From positions 1-52,953 of the forward strand of contig MPUH01000459.1 of the NCBI GenBank assembly GCA_001970955.1: a DNA stretch of 52,953 bases. The letters are read 5' to 3'. The first letter of the stretch is position 1. Every line of letters begins with the position of its first letter. Of this stretch, positions 17,478 to 28,400 are shown one piece after another. A program made the position numbers and the translations under genes. Under the pieces are notes generated by a model. The model was not told the origin of the DNA, searched no databases, and was given only the letters and a program-made list of their open reading frames with translations. This DNA comes from Stentor coeruleus (taxonomy: Eukaryota; Ciliophora; Heterotrichea; Heterotrichida; Stentoridae).

Positions 17478-18921
17478 CAGATGCAACTAAGAAACTGCAT
17501 TCTGTAGCAGCTTTAACCTGGTCTACCGTAAGCCCTTTTCCAATTTCCACCAAAGTAATTCCCCCTTCTCTCTTAAAATCAAAAACCCCCATTTCAGTAA
17601 TCAACAATGCTACAACTTTTCTTCCAGTCAAAGGTAAAGTGCATTTATTAAGTAATTTATGAGCATTTTTCGCTGTATGTTCCATAGTAACCACACATTT
17701 AGTTGGTGAACTAACTAAATCCATTGCCCCTCCCATACCTTTAACCATTTTTCCAGGAATAATCCAATTAGCTAAATCCCCATCTTTAGATACTTGTAAA
17801 GCTCCAAGTATACTTAATTGTAAATTACCTCCACGAATCATAGCAAAACTATCTGAACTATTAAACAAAGCAGCTCCTTTATTCATTGTCACAGTCTCTT
17901 TACCTGCATTAATCAAATCAGGATCTTGCATACCAGGTTTAGGATAAGGTCCCATACCCATAATCCCATTTTCAGATTGCAAGTAAATTTCCATATCTTT
18001 AGGTAGAAAATTCGGTACTAAAGTTGGCATACCAATACCTAGATTCACATACATACCTGATTTTAGTTCTTTAGATGCTCTTTTTATAATAGCTTCTCTC
18101 ATAGCTTTTGTTTCTCCTTTACCTGGAACTTGTACAGCTTCTCCAGTGCTTAAAGTAAGTCTTTCTATAGGTTTGGTATATTTCTCACCTTTTATTATAC
18201 GTTGAACATAAACACTTGGTGTATGAATTGTTGCAGGATCAAGTTCTCCTGGTTCAACTAAATGTTCAACTTCGGCTATAGTAATTTTTCCTGCCATAGC
18301 AGCTAAAGGATTAAAGTTTTGAGCTGACCCTTTATAAACAAGGTTACCAAGGGTATCTCCTTTCCATGCTTTAACTAAAGCGAAATCAGTTCTGATTGAG
18401 TTTTCAAGGACATAATCTCTTCCATCAATGTTTCTTGTTTCTTTTTTATGTGAGAGAATTTCTGGCTCTTTACCCCCAAGTTTATATTTTATTGGGAATT
18501 GACCTTCACTTACTACAGTACCATAACCAGTTGCTGTAAAAAAAGCTGGAATTCCAGCTCCACCTGCTCTCATTTTTTCAGCTAAAGTGCCTTGAGGGGT
18601 TATTTCTAATTCAAGTTCTCCATTTAGGTATTGTTTTTCAAAGTTCTCATTTTCACCAACATATGATGCTACAACTCTTTTAACTTGTTTACGAGCCAAC
18701 ATGATATTGAGACCATAACCTTCAACACCACAGTTATTGGTTACTAATGTTAGGCCTTTAAGATTTAGATCTGCAGCTGCATCTATAAGGTTCTCAGGGA
18801 CTCCACAGTTACCGAAGCCTCCAACTGCAAGACTTGCTCCTGAGAAAATATCAGCTACAGCTTCTTTTGAGGATTTGTATACCTTGCTTGAAAAACTACG
18901 TCTAAGCAATCTAGACCACAT
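17452..18921 (-). CDS. OXCT1: Succinyl-CoA:3-ketoacid CoA-transferase (SCOT), mitochondrial
   Basis: A 489-residue enzyme that transfers CoA from succinyl-CoA to acetoacetate in mitochondrial ketone-body use. The N-terminus MWSRLLRRSFSSKVYKSS is Arg/Ser-rich and lacks acidic residues, as in a mitochondrial presequence. The alpha-like half carries GFGNCGVPENLIDA and NNCGVEGYGL. The beta-like half carries NLGIGMPTLVPNFL and the family catalytic signature SENGIMGMGP, whose Glu (about residue 317) forms the enzyme-CoA thioester. Both halves are in one chain, as in eukaryotic SCOT, and the length is normal. The start at 18919-18921 preserves the presequence. It converges with PDI. In ciliates this enzyme could also serve acetate or short-chain CoA metabolism. 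Confidence 0.95.
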   Translation of the reverse strand: MWSRLLRRSFSSKVYKSSKEAVADIFSGASLAVGGFGNCGVPENLIDAAADLNLKGLTLVTNNCGVEGYGLNIMLARKQVKRVVASYVGENENFEKQYLNGELELEITPQGTLAEKMRAGGAGIPAFFTATGYGTVVSEGQFPIKYKLGGKEPEILSHKKETRNIDGRDYVLENSIRTDFALVKAWKGDTLGNLVYKGSAQNFNPLAAMAGKITIAEVEHLVEPGELDPATIHTPSVYVQRIIKGEKYTKPIERLTLSTGEAVQVPGKGETKAMREAIIKRASKELKSGMYVNLGIGMPTLVPNFLPKDMEIYLQSENGIMGMGPYPKPGMQDPDLINAGKETVTMNKGAALFNSSDSFAMIRGGNLQLSILGALQVSKDGDLANWIIPGKMVKGMGGAMDLVSSPTKCVVTMEHTAKNAHKLLNKCTLPLTGRKVVALLITEMGVFDFKREGGITLVEIGKGLTVDQVKAATECSFLVASDLRQMNID

Positions 18922-19595
18922 TTTTATTATGTTTTATTTTTATTTGATAGATTTTATGCTGTAAAAGATTATTGATATTTGTAGGGATTAGGGATTTCTG
19001 ATGATATGCTTGAGTGGGATTTGAAAAGAGGGAAATGAGGATTTGGATGATATGACTTTGTAGTCTAAAAAAAAAAATAATGGGAGAAGAAGAAGGATCA
19101 AGATAAAGGTATAAATAAAGAATTGTGTAATGGAAGAAGGTTGGAGTTGAATCTTTAGGGTTTATATAAAATTTCATTTTAGTTTTCTTTGATTACTACC
19201 TATGAAATCTGTCTAGTAATTCTGTAATCCCCACAAAAAAAATTCTAGCCCCTACAATCACTAAATAATTCCATATTCTCAATTTAATTAGCCTCTTCAA
19301 TCTTTTACATACTCTTTTAAGTAAAGTTTAAAAATATTTTATCAAAACCCCATAATTTTTTACGCCTGTCAAAAAGTTTCTCATATTCAAACCTATAATA
19401 AAATATTTTCTTATCATCCATAAAACATTCACTAATACCTTATTAAATCTTTTCCACATATATTTTTAATCCTATACAAACTTTTTGAAACGACATAAAA
19501 TCCAAGGATTTTATCTAACTTTTAATCCTTTTTTCACCCCAAACTTTTCTGCTATAAAAAAAAGTCTTATTTGAAAAGTACTAAAATATAATAAA
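18922..19595. promoter_or_regulatory. Divergent intergenic region with a composition switch
   Basis: No gene seen in 674 bp. Bases 18960-19170 are G-rich (5' flank of SCOT) and 19200-19590 are C-rich (5' flank of the RING gene), with the switch near 19190. TATAATAAAATG forms the immediate context of the RING gene start. Confidence 0.6.
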
Positions 19596-20795
19596 ATGTA
19601 TTTTTTCAGAAAGCGTAAGAACAAAGCTAAAATTTTTAAAGACTTAGAATTCCTAGGCTATGATCCTATAAAAATCAGAGAAGTCCTTCAAATCCATAAC
19701 TACGACTTTGATTCTGCACTTAAAGCACTTAGTGAAGACAAAGAAAATGATTTGCAAGTAAANAAAGCACTTAGTGAAGACAAAGAAAATGATTTGCAAG
19801 TAAAACTCGTCGAATTCGGTATCCCAAGCAAATCTGCAAAAATACTATCAAATCAATTCCAAGACTTAGAACAAGCTTTAAATTATTACTATGAATATGA
19901 AAATAATAAAGAACTTATAAAAAAAAAACTGAATGAACTCTCTTACCATCCTAGATTTGTAGAAATAGCAATAAACAACATGTGGACTGTAGAAAGAGCT
20001 ACATATGAATGTGAAAATCATCCACATAGATTTGGAAGTATATATATTAATGAAAATATTGAAGAAAGAAAATATCAAAGAAATTTAAATATTGTTAATA
20101 CAGTATTATATATTTAGAATGAAATGTTAGAAATTGCTTCAAATGATCATGAAGTTCATGTTAATATCCCTTCAACTGATAGGGAGAATATACAAAGAGT
20201 TGCTATTGATAGAAGAAGTATCAGAGGAAATATTGAAGATGCTTTTGATTCACTTAGTGTAAATCGAGCTAGGATGCAGAATATTTATTCAACAAGAGAT
20301 TCATTAGAATTGTATCCTCATTTGTTAAGAGATAATCAACCTTCTGAGATACAATCAATTGAACCTAATTCATCAATGCCACTTGAATCACCTTTACCAC
20401 TTGAACCACCTTTACCACTTGAACCACCTTTACCACCTATACCAATTGGATTATCTGATAATGAAGGAATACAAGTTTTAGATTTCGAAAGATTTATAAG
20501 GCTTTTATCACAAGAAAATTCAAATATAAACGGGCTGATTATGCTTAGGATTTTGAGTGAACTTTTTCAACCAGCTGGACTTGATAAGGAGATTATTAAT
20601 CGTTTGGAAGTTAAAAGCTTTTCGTTTGAATTGGGATTTAATAGTAATACTTGTGTTGTTTGCTATGATGATTATATTGAAGGTGAGGAGGTAATGATTT
20701 TAACTTGTGGGCACCCTTTTCATGCTGAATGTATAAAGACATGGTTTAAGAGTAGTACGGTTTGTCCTTTATGTAAAAGTGATATGGAAGGGTGA
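19596..20795 (+). CDS. UBA-like/RING-H2 ubiquitin ligase, one 15-nt intron
   Basis: Frames 19596-20102 and 20118-20795 join in frame across a 15-nt intron, giving about 380 residues after removing a 14-codon assembly duplication around the N at 19763. The N-terminal 150 residues contain three short helical bundles resembling UBA domains (FLGYDPIKIREVLQIHNYDF; VEFGIPSKSAKILSNQF; ELSYHPRFVEIAINNM). A Pro-rich linker follows, with repeats of PLPLEP encoded by an 18-nt tandem repeat. The C-terminus is a complete RING-H2 finger: CVVC, then CGHPFHAEC, then CPLC. It is therefore likely an E3 ligase with ubiquitin-binding ability. The RING is certain; the UBA-like calls are inference from pattern. 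No membrane span. Confidence 0.88.
19722..19804. repeat. 41-nt duplication around an N (assembly join)
   Basis: Bases 19722-19762 and 19764-19804 are identical copies flanking the N at 19763. With the N this adds 42 nt, so the frame is kept but 14 residues are duplicated in the translated RING protein. The duplicated residues are very probably not real. Confidence 0.9.
20103..20117 (+). other. 15-nt spliceosomal intron
   Basis: GTATTATATATTTAG: GT and AG ends, A at position 10, ending in an in-frame TAG. Removal joins the UBA-like exon to the RING exon in phase 0. Confidence 0.87.
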
Positions 20796-21007
20796 GATAG
20801 ATATAGTAGATTAGGAAATATATAGGAATTTGTTATTGAAGATTTTGTTTATATATTATAATTGGTTTAGTTTAATATTATTTTATGATTATATTTTGTA
20901 TTTGATTTTAGCATTATTATTATCAAAATCTACTTTCATATCATATAATCTAAACCTAATCCACAACAATTTCTAATACTCAAAAAAATCATCGAAATTT
21001 AAACTAC

Positions 21008-22996
21008 TTAATAAACTGTCCTATCTATCGAACTGATGATATTTTCAAGTTTCTTGACTTCTTTCTTGAAAACCGTCTCTCCCGCAGCAACTTCATCTTC
21101 AGTCAATTTCTCAGTCTTTCTCAAATTAGGCGAAAGTTTATAAGACCTTACAGATCCTCTATCAGTACCAATAATAACAATGGGCAAAGATGGGTTAAAG
21201 CATATATGGTTAAGTTTGCCATGAGGTATTTTCTTATCACAGATTTGTGCTGATTTCTCTGTAGAAATATCATAAATATAACATTTAGAATCTGAAGTCA
21301 CTGCAGCGAAAATAGTTGATGAATAAGGTGCCCATGCCACATCACCAACAGCAACTGATAAATCAAAAGTGTTTAAAGGAGTTTTTGTAGTGTGGTCCCA
21401 AAGTTTAACAGTCCAATCAGCACTGCAACTGATGAAAATTTTTGGGTTGAACTTATTCCATCTAACTGTATAAACAGCTAAAAAATGCCCAACATAAGTT
21501 TCAATATACTGTCCGCTATACGACTTATTGCACTTATGTATTTTCCCTTCTTCCGTTCCAACAAGAAACAAATGTGGGTGGAATGGGTTAAAGTCAAAAC
21601 ATGTCCCTCCAGCCAATCCACTCAAAGCAGTCTCATCTTCTTCTCCATCTTTTTGCCCAGTGACTAATTTCAGCTTAATCACCTCTTCTGGTTCTAGTTT
21701 ATTTTTCATAAGAACCCAATTAGTCACACGTCCATCACTAGAAATACTAAAAAAACTCAGATTTTTCAAAGGGTCCTCATCTTGCCATTTTACTTGCCAT
21801 ACAGGATCAGTATGTTTATTAGTCCTCACAGTACTTTGATATATAGCTTTTTTATGTTTAGCTCTAACATCAAATACTAAAACCGTACCATCATAAAGCC
21901 CAACAGCTAATAAAGCAGGATGTTGTGGATGCCAATCTAAACACATAACCCCAGATTGAGTTGTAAAGAAATACTCAGGATATCTTGTGTTTTTTAATGA
22001 ATAACAACATATTAAACCTGCCATAGGTTTAAGAAAACTATAAGACCCATATCCAACTGCAAATAAATCATGATATCTTGGGTTCCATGACATAGCCGTA
22101 ACTTCTTTTTTCTTGCTTTTCTCTGAGACAAAGTTCCAAAGCTCATTCAATGAGCCATCATTGCCTCTAATTTGATCACTATATACATCTACATCTTTAA
22201 ATGTAATGTAATATTGTTGTAAATCATTATGATTAACCATCCTCTCCATGATTTTTAAAGCATAAGCTAGTTCGCTTGAATACAAAACATCTTCCCATGC
22301 CCCTGAGCTTTTTTTCCCAGTTTTTTTCTTAGGTTTTTTCTGTTCTTTAGCCCTACGTTCTTCTTTCTCTTGAGCCCTTTTAGCTAATATATCAGCCATA
22401 TAATTATCATAAATATCCCATTGGGTAACTGTCCCGGCAAAGCCACAAGTTGGTGGAGGTTCAGTAGAAATTCCAGTTTCTTTAATTGGATGACTCATAG
22501 TTTGAGAAGTTCTTTCAGCATAATTAAATTGATTTCTTAATGTTTTTAACTGGGTATTATAGTCAAGTTTTGTTGGCCATTCATCTCCTTTTGATGAATT
22601 TGCTAAAGCATGATCAGCTTCAATACGTTTAAATTCATTATATTCTTGCTGTTCATTAGCTTCATTACTTTCTTTAAGTAGGATACTTCCGTCTATAGAA
22701 AGATGAATAACCATATTATCAACTTGATCATCTCGCTTGAACTGTTTGTCTTTATGAGAATAATAAGTGTTGTTTTGAGCATTTTGAGGGTTTGCGGCGT
22801 TTAAGATTCTTTCGATTTCTTCTTCGAGTTCCTTTTCTGTTGGTCGCGGGTAATCGTCTTGTTTTTGAAGACCTTGCATGGCTTCGTTCATCAGGTCGTC
22901 GTCTTGCATTTTTAAGTCCTCGTTTTTGGAGTCCTCGTACATACGCGTCCTTGCGATTGTTGCCCGCTTTGTTATTTTCGCCTTTCCTCTTCGCAT
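21008..22996 (-). CDS. DNAI1: Axonemal outer-arm dynein intermediate chain 1
   Basis: A 662-residue WD40 protein of the DNAI1 / Chlamydomonas IC78 type, an intermediate chain holding the ciliary outer dynein arm together and docking it to the doublet microtubule. Family landmarks include FAGTVTQWDIYDNYMADIL followed by a Lys/Glu-rich helix, KIMERMVNHND, MSWNPRYHDLFAVGYGSY, GVMCLDWHPQHPALLAVGLY, HTDPVWQVKWQDEDP and FFSISSDGRVTNW. At least five WD blades follow to about residue 620, including SCSADWTVKLWDHTT, with a short helical tail. The N-terminal 120 residues are basic then acidic and probably extended. The start at 22994-22996 gives a normal family length. The gene is divergent from polyubiquitin across a 1.1-kb gap. 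Confidence 0.95.
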   Translation of the reverse strand: MRRGKAKITKRATIARTRMYEDSKNEDLKMQDDDLMNEAMQGLQKQDDYPRPTEKELEEEIERILNAANPQNAQNNTYYSHKDKQFKRDDQVDNMVIHLSIDGSILLKESNEANEQQEYNEFKRIEADHALANSSKGDEWPTKLDYNTQLKTLRNQFNYAERTSQTMSHPIKETGISTEPPPTCGFAGTVTQWDIYDNYMADILAKRAQEKEERRAKEQKKPKKKTGKKSSGAWEDVLYSSELAYALKIMERMVNHNDLQQYYITFKDVDVYSDQIRGNDGSLNELWNFVSEKSKKKEVTAMSWNPRYHDLFAVGYGSYSFLKPMAGLICCYSLKNTRYPEYFFTTQSGVMCLDWHPQHPALLAVGLYDGTVLVFDVRAKHKKAIYQSTVRTNKHTDPVWQVKWQDEDPLKNLSFFSISSDGRVTNWVLMKNKLEPEEVIKLKLVTGQKDGEEDETALSGLAGGTCFDFNPFHPHLFLVGTEEGKIHKCNKSYSGQYIETYVGHFLAVYTVRWNKFNPKIFISCSADWTVKLWDHTTKTPLNTFDLSVAVGDVAWAPYSSTIFAAVTSDSKCYIYDISTEKSAQICDKKIPHGKLNHICFNPSLPIVIIGTDRGSVRSYKLSPNLRKTEKLTEDEVAAGETVFKKEVKKLENIISSIDRTVY

Positions 22997-23230
22997 TACG
23001 GTTATTTATTATATTAGACCATGATTTGCTTTGATAGCGGGGTTTGAGAAAAATGAATTTTTAGGATTGGTAGAAATGTTGGCGGGGACGCTTTGAGGAT
23101 GATTGAGGATTAGTAAAAGATTTAAAAGGATGGTTTTAGATTTTGGGTTGGGAGGTTTTTTAGATAAAAGGGGAAATTTGATTCAATAAGGAGGAGGATG
23201 GTGAATTAGGTTTTGGATTTTTGGAAGATA

Positions 23231-23246
23231 GGGTGTTAGGGTGTTA
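23231..23246 (+). repeat. Interstitial telomere-like repeat, 2 units
   Basis: GGGTGTTAGGGTGTTA, two perfect units of the heterotrich telomere octamer (C-strand CCCTAACA, from memory). It lies about 235 bp upstream of the DNAI1 ATG. Short enough to be chance in G-rich flank sequence, but identical in unit to the three-copy tract at 46255. Confidence 0.6.
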
Positions 23247-23566
23247 AGGATTTGAGGATTAGGATTGGAGATGTTGAAAATTTTTAGATATGGAGATGAG
23301 ATTTTGAATTTTATGAGACTGAAGATTTTGAGATTGGCAGGTAGAATTTAGGATTTTAAGATAGTTTTGTGATAGGGTTTAGGATTAGAGATTAGGTTTT
23401 GTGTATATTAGGGATTTTGAGTTTATAGATAAGATAGATTAGTAAGCTCGTAAATTTAACTACATTTTTGGGTAAAATATTTGATAAGCTAGGAAGCTGA
23501 AACCTTATGCAGATAGAGATAATATTTCCTAATATACACTATGATAATTATTTTCCAAGCAAAAAT

Positions 23567-23634
23567 CTAGAACCAAGAGATTTCTGAGATTAGTTTATTG
23601 GCTGTATTCTTGGGTTCTAGTACTGTATCGTACT
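23567..23634. other. Imperfect dyad / possible structured RNA
   Basis: CTAGAACCAAGA (23567-23578) can pair with TCTTGGGTTCTAG (23608-23620), giving 12 bp with one bulged G and a 29-nt loop. Directly after it, AGTAC (23619-23623) and GTACT (23630-23634) can form a small second stem. It lies at the composition switch between two divergent genes. It could be a small RNA or a regulatory dyad; no family recognised. Confidence 0.35.
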
Positions 23635-24036
23635 GAGACATATATAAAATAACCTTAAAAACGATAAAAATTAAAAAAAAAGGAAATCTGCAGAAGTGTT
23701 AAGTAAAATATCAAATCATATTTTTTTCTAATCTAGATTACAGCTTATAATTTCCATAATAGCTAGTTTGAATTACTAAAACATTATCTAATTCATTCTA
23801 TAATAAATCTACACAATAAAATCATTTTAATAGTCCAGTGTTCAATAATATTTTCAATTGAAAGTCTATTTTTTTTATAACCCTTCACAGCTTTCCTATA
23901 AATAACTTAAAACCTTCAACTTGTGTTTTAAGTAAAAAATCATACAACAACCAACCTCCTTTTACCCCAAATACTTTTTTTTTATTGTAAATAGGAACCT
24001 CTATCCTATTCATTTCTGATAAATCCTCGCTCTCTG

Positions 24037-24771
<735 letters not shown>

Positions 24772-25402
24772 TTAATAAGATTATTTAGAAATCTAGAAAT
24801 TTTTTGTTTGGTGATATAAGTTTATATATTCAAAAATACGAAACTTTTAAGAGAGTTTGTAAGAAATATGGATTTTGTATTATTTATAGAATTTTTATAA
24901 ATATTCTCTTGTTTTTTTAGAGGATTTGAAAGAGTTTATTATTTTTTATTTGAAATTAAGTCAGTTTATAAATTTATAAAACATTAGCATATTCAACTTG
25001 TCTATGCAAACTCCATAAAAAAACTTAAAATATAATCCTCGTGTCAATTATACTAAAAATGGTTAATCGGTAATGCAAATTTTTAAAGATAATTTTTCAA
25101 TAAAAAAATCCACCCAATAACAACATCTATAATTTTTTCTTTACAACAATTCAATTATCCCTAAAAATTTTCATTAAAAACTTCTTTTTATATCATAAAA
25201 TCTTCATCTAACCATCTTCTTTTGCAAACCAAATCTAAACCCACATTTTCTATACCTCAACATCAGAATCTTAAACATTTCTACCTTATAAACCTATTCT
25301 ATCCTAACATAAACTCCTCTAAAAATCCTCAAACTCTTCATTTTCCTTTGCAAATATAAAAATCCTAATATCTGTTCAAAAATAACCATTTGTGGTTTAT
25401 AA
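24772..25402. other. Intergenic, tandem genes
   Basis: No gene seen. About the first 200 bases (3' flank of polyubiquitin) are G/T-rich; the rest (5' flank of the kinesin) is C-rich and G-poor. GGTTTATAAATG is the immediate start context of the kinesin. Confidence 0.6.
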
Positions 25403-28400
25403 ATGGGTGATTCAGTCAAAGTTGCTGTAAGAGTTAGACCATTTAATTCAAGAGAAAGGCAAGAAGGGGCTGAATTGTGTGTATCAATGAATGGTGGTAC
25501 AACAAAAATTTGGAGCAAAGAGACGGGGTTTGAAAAGGAGTTCAATTTCGATTACAGTTACTGGTCTCATGATGGGTCTATAGAAGACCCTGTGACAGGT
25601 ATGCTTAAAAAAGCTTCATCCTCATCAAACTATGCTGATCAACAAACTGTATTCAATGACCTTGGTGTTGAAGTTCTAGATAATGCTTGGAACGGATATC
25701 ATGTTTGTTTATTTGCTTATGGGCAGACTGGATCAGGTAAAAGTTATAGTATTGTTGGCTATGGGGCAAATAAAGGAATTATTCCTATTACCTGTGAGGA
25801 AATATTTACAAGAATTAGACAGCCACAGCCTAAAAAAATTGATTTTCAAGTTGAGGTTAGTATGTTAGAAATTTATAATGAACAAGTGCAGGATTTACTT
25901 GTCCCACCTGCTGGAAGGGAAAAAGGAGGGCTTAAAGTGCGTGAAAATCCAAAGACAGGGGTTTATGTGGAAGGGTTAAAAAAAGTTATAGTAGGTTCAT
26001 ATCAGGATATATCAAATTGGCTAGATAAAGGTAATGAGCATAGGACGGTTGGAGCTACACAGATGAATGCAACTAGCTCAAGAGCCCATACTGTGCTTAC
26101 TATTTCCTTTACTCAATTGTTTTATGATGAAAATACCGGCAAACCTCTTAATAGAAAACAAAGTGATATAAACCTAGTCGATTTAGCTGGTTCTGAAAGA
26201 GCAGGAAAAACTGGAGCTACTGGAGACCGTCTTGCTGAAGGTAGTAATATCAATAAATCCCTTTCTTGTCTTGGTAAAGTTATCACAGCCCTTGCAAAAA
26301 AATCTCAGCCAGGGGGTAAAGGTGAAGTAGTCCCATATCGTGAAAGTAAACTTACAAGAATTCTTCAAAATGCTTTAGGTGGTAATTCAAAAACAACTAT
26401 GATAGCAGCCATCAGTCCAGCATCATACAATTTTGATGAAACTTTATCAACACTTCGTTATGCCGATCAAGTTAAAGCTATTAAAAATAAAGCTATAGTC
26501 AATGAAACACCTCAAGAAAAACTAATTCGTGAACTTAGAGAAGAAAATGAAAGACTTAAAGCTTTAATTGAAGGAAAAGGAGGATCAGTTGGAGGTGGTG
26601 GAGGTGGTGGCGGTGGTGGTGGTATAGATGATGAAACTTTACAAGAATATGAATCACAAATAGAAATGCTTAGAAGGGCTAAAGAACAAGCTGAAATGAC
26701 ATTTCAGCAAAGGCTTGAAGATATGGAAAAAAACAAATCCCAAGTTGTTGTTAAAAAAGAAATAAATGGGCCTCATTTATCAAATCTAAATGAAGACCCT
26801 CAGTTAAATGGACAGATTAAACATGAAATCCATGATGGGGAAGTTATTATAGGGAAAGGTGGGAGTAGTCAAATTATTATCAATGGGCTTAATGTTGGTA
26901 TTGAACATTGTAAAATCAATCATCAAGGAGGGAAAATTATATTAACACCAATTATTGGGCCAAGTTTAAAAACTATGGTTAATGGGCAGATTATTACAGG
27001 TCCAGTTGAACTTCAAAATCAAGATAGGATAAGACTTGGTAACCATGTTTATTTCTCTTTTATAGACCCAAGTCAACCTTTTAATAATGAATTGAATTTC
27101 GAACAAGCAGTTCATGAAGCTAATGAAACTGAAATGAAATCCATGATGGGGGAAAAAGAAGCGGAAATTAGAAAAAAGGAAGAAGAAATGCAGAAGAAAA
27201 TGCAAGAAGAGATTGAAAAAGCATATAAAAAAATGGATGAGGAAAAAAAACAGTTGGAAATGCTTATGTCAAATAAAGCTAAAGAAAACGAGTTGAATCG
27301 ATCAGCAATGGAACATAAAGAAAAAGAACTTATTGAAAGACAGAAGAGAATGGAAGAGGAATTAAATAAAAAAGAGCTGGAATTAAAAGAAAAAGAAAAA
27401 GAAAGGGTGCAAAGAGGAAGGATTGATCAAATAATTTCATCATCTTTACAAGTAGCAAACGAAGCTAATGAGCGTGCAGGGATACTTGGTAAAAAAATGA
27501 GGTTTAAACCAGAGTTTTATAGAGCACCTAATGAAGATGGGACAATGGGTAAAGGTGCTGAATCTATGAAAATGAGAATGAGGCTTATGCATCCATCATT
27601 AGGAAATGCTAAATTATACTGGCCTTGTCAAAAACTTGAAGAACGTGTTCCTGATATGGCTGATATGTGTGAACAATACTTTTCTGGGACACCTTTAGAG
27701 AAAATAAACATAGGATATGACCCTTTTGGAATAAATCCTGATGAAATTGAATTAATGATGGATGATGGAGGATATATTGGTATGGTTAATATATTAAGTA
27801 AAACTTTATGGCATTTACTTGATATTGAAGAAGAAGATCATGTTATATATGGAAACAATGGTAGTGATATTGGAAGACTTACGGTAAGTATTCTTATAGA
27901 TATTCCTGGTGAAGATATGGGAGAAATTGCTTATGAAAGTTTGGATGAAATCCAAGGCAAAGAATGTGTTTTTAAATTTTCAATCAAACAAGCTAAAGGT
28001 TTAAGTAATGATATATGCAAAGATGTATTTTGTGTTTATACCATGCCAGCTTTAGGCAAAGAAATATTCAAAACTAAACAAGTATCAGGGAACAACCCTG
28101 TATTTAATTATTCAAAAGATCATAAGTTTATAGTTACAAGTTTTGTTGCTTCACAAATTGATAAAGGGACTATCGCAATTAATGTTTTTGGGAATAAATC
28201 TGAAGAACTTAAAAATGCTGAGATTGATAATATTAGACAAGCTTTAGGGATGCCTGGAATAAGTTATAAACCTATTAAAAGTCCTGCAGTTAATGTTAGT
28301 TCAAATAAAGTTCAAGAAGAACAGAAAATTGTCCCTAAGTCTCAGGAAAAAGTTCATAAAGAAGAAAATAAATTGGATGAGTCGAAAAATGATTATAAGT

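Noticed and set aside
18911..19177. 88-codon minus-strand frame upstream of SCOT
   Set aside because: It overlaps the SCOT start and G-rich flank, and its product is a low-complexity Ile/Leu/Tyr run; best seen as 5' flank.
21528..21839. 103-codon frame opposite DNAI1
   Set aside because: Antisense shadow of a strongly supported WD40 gene; no independent features.
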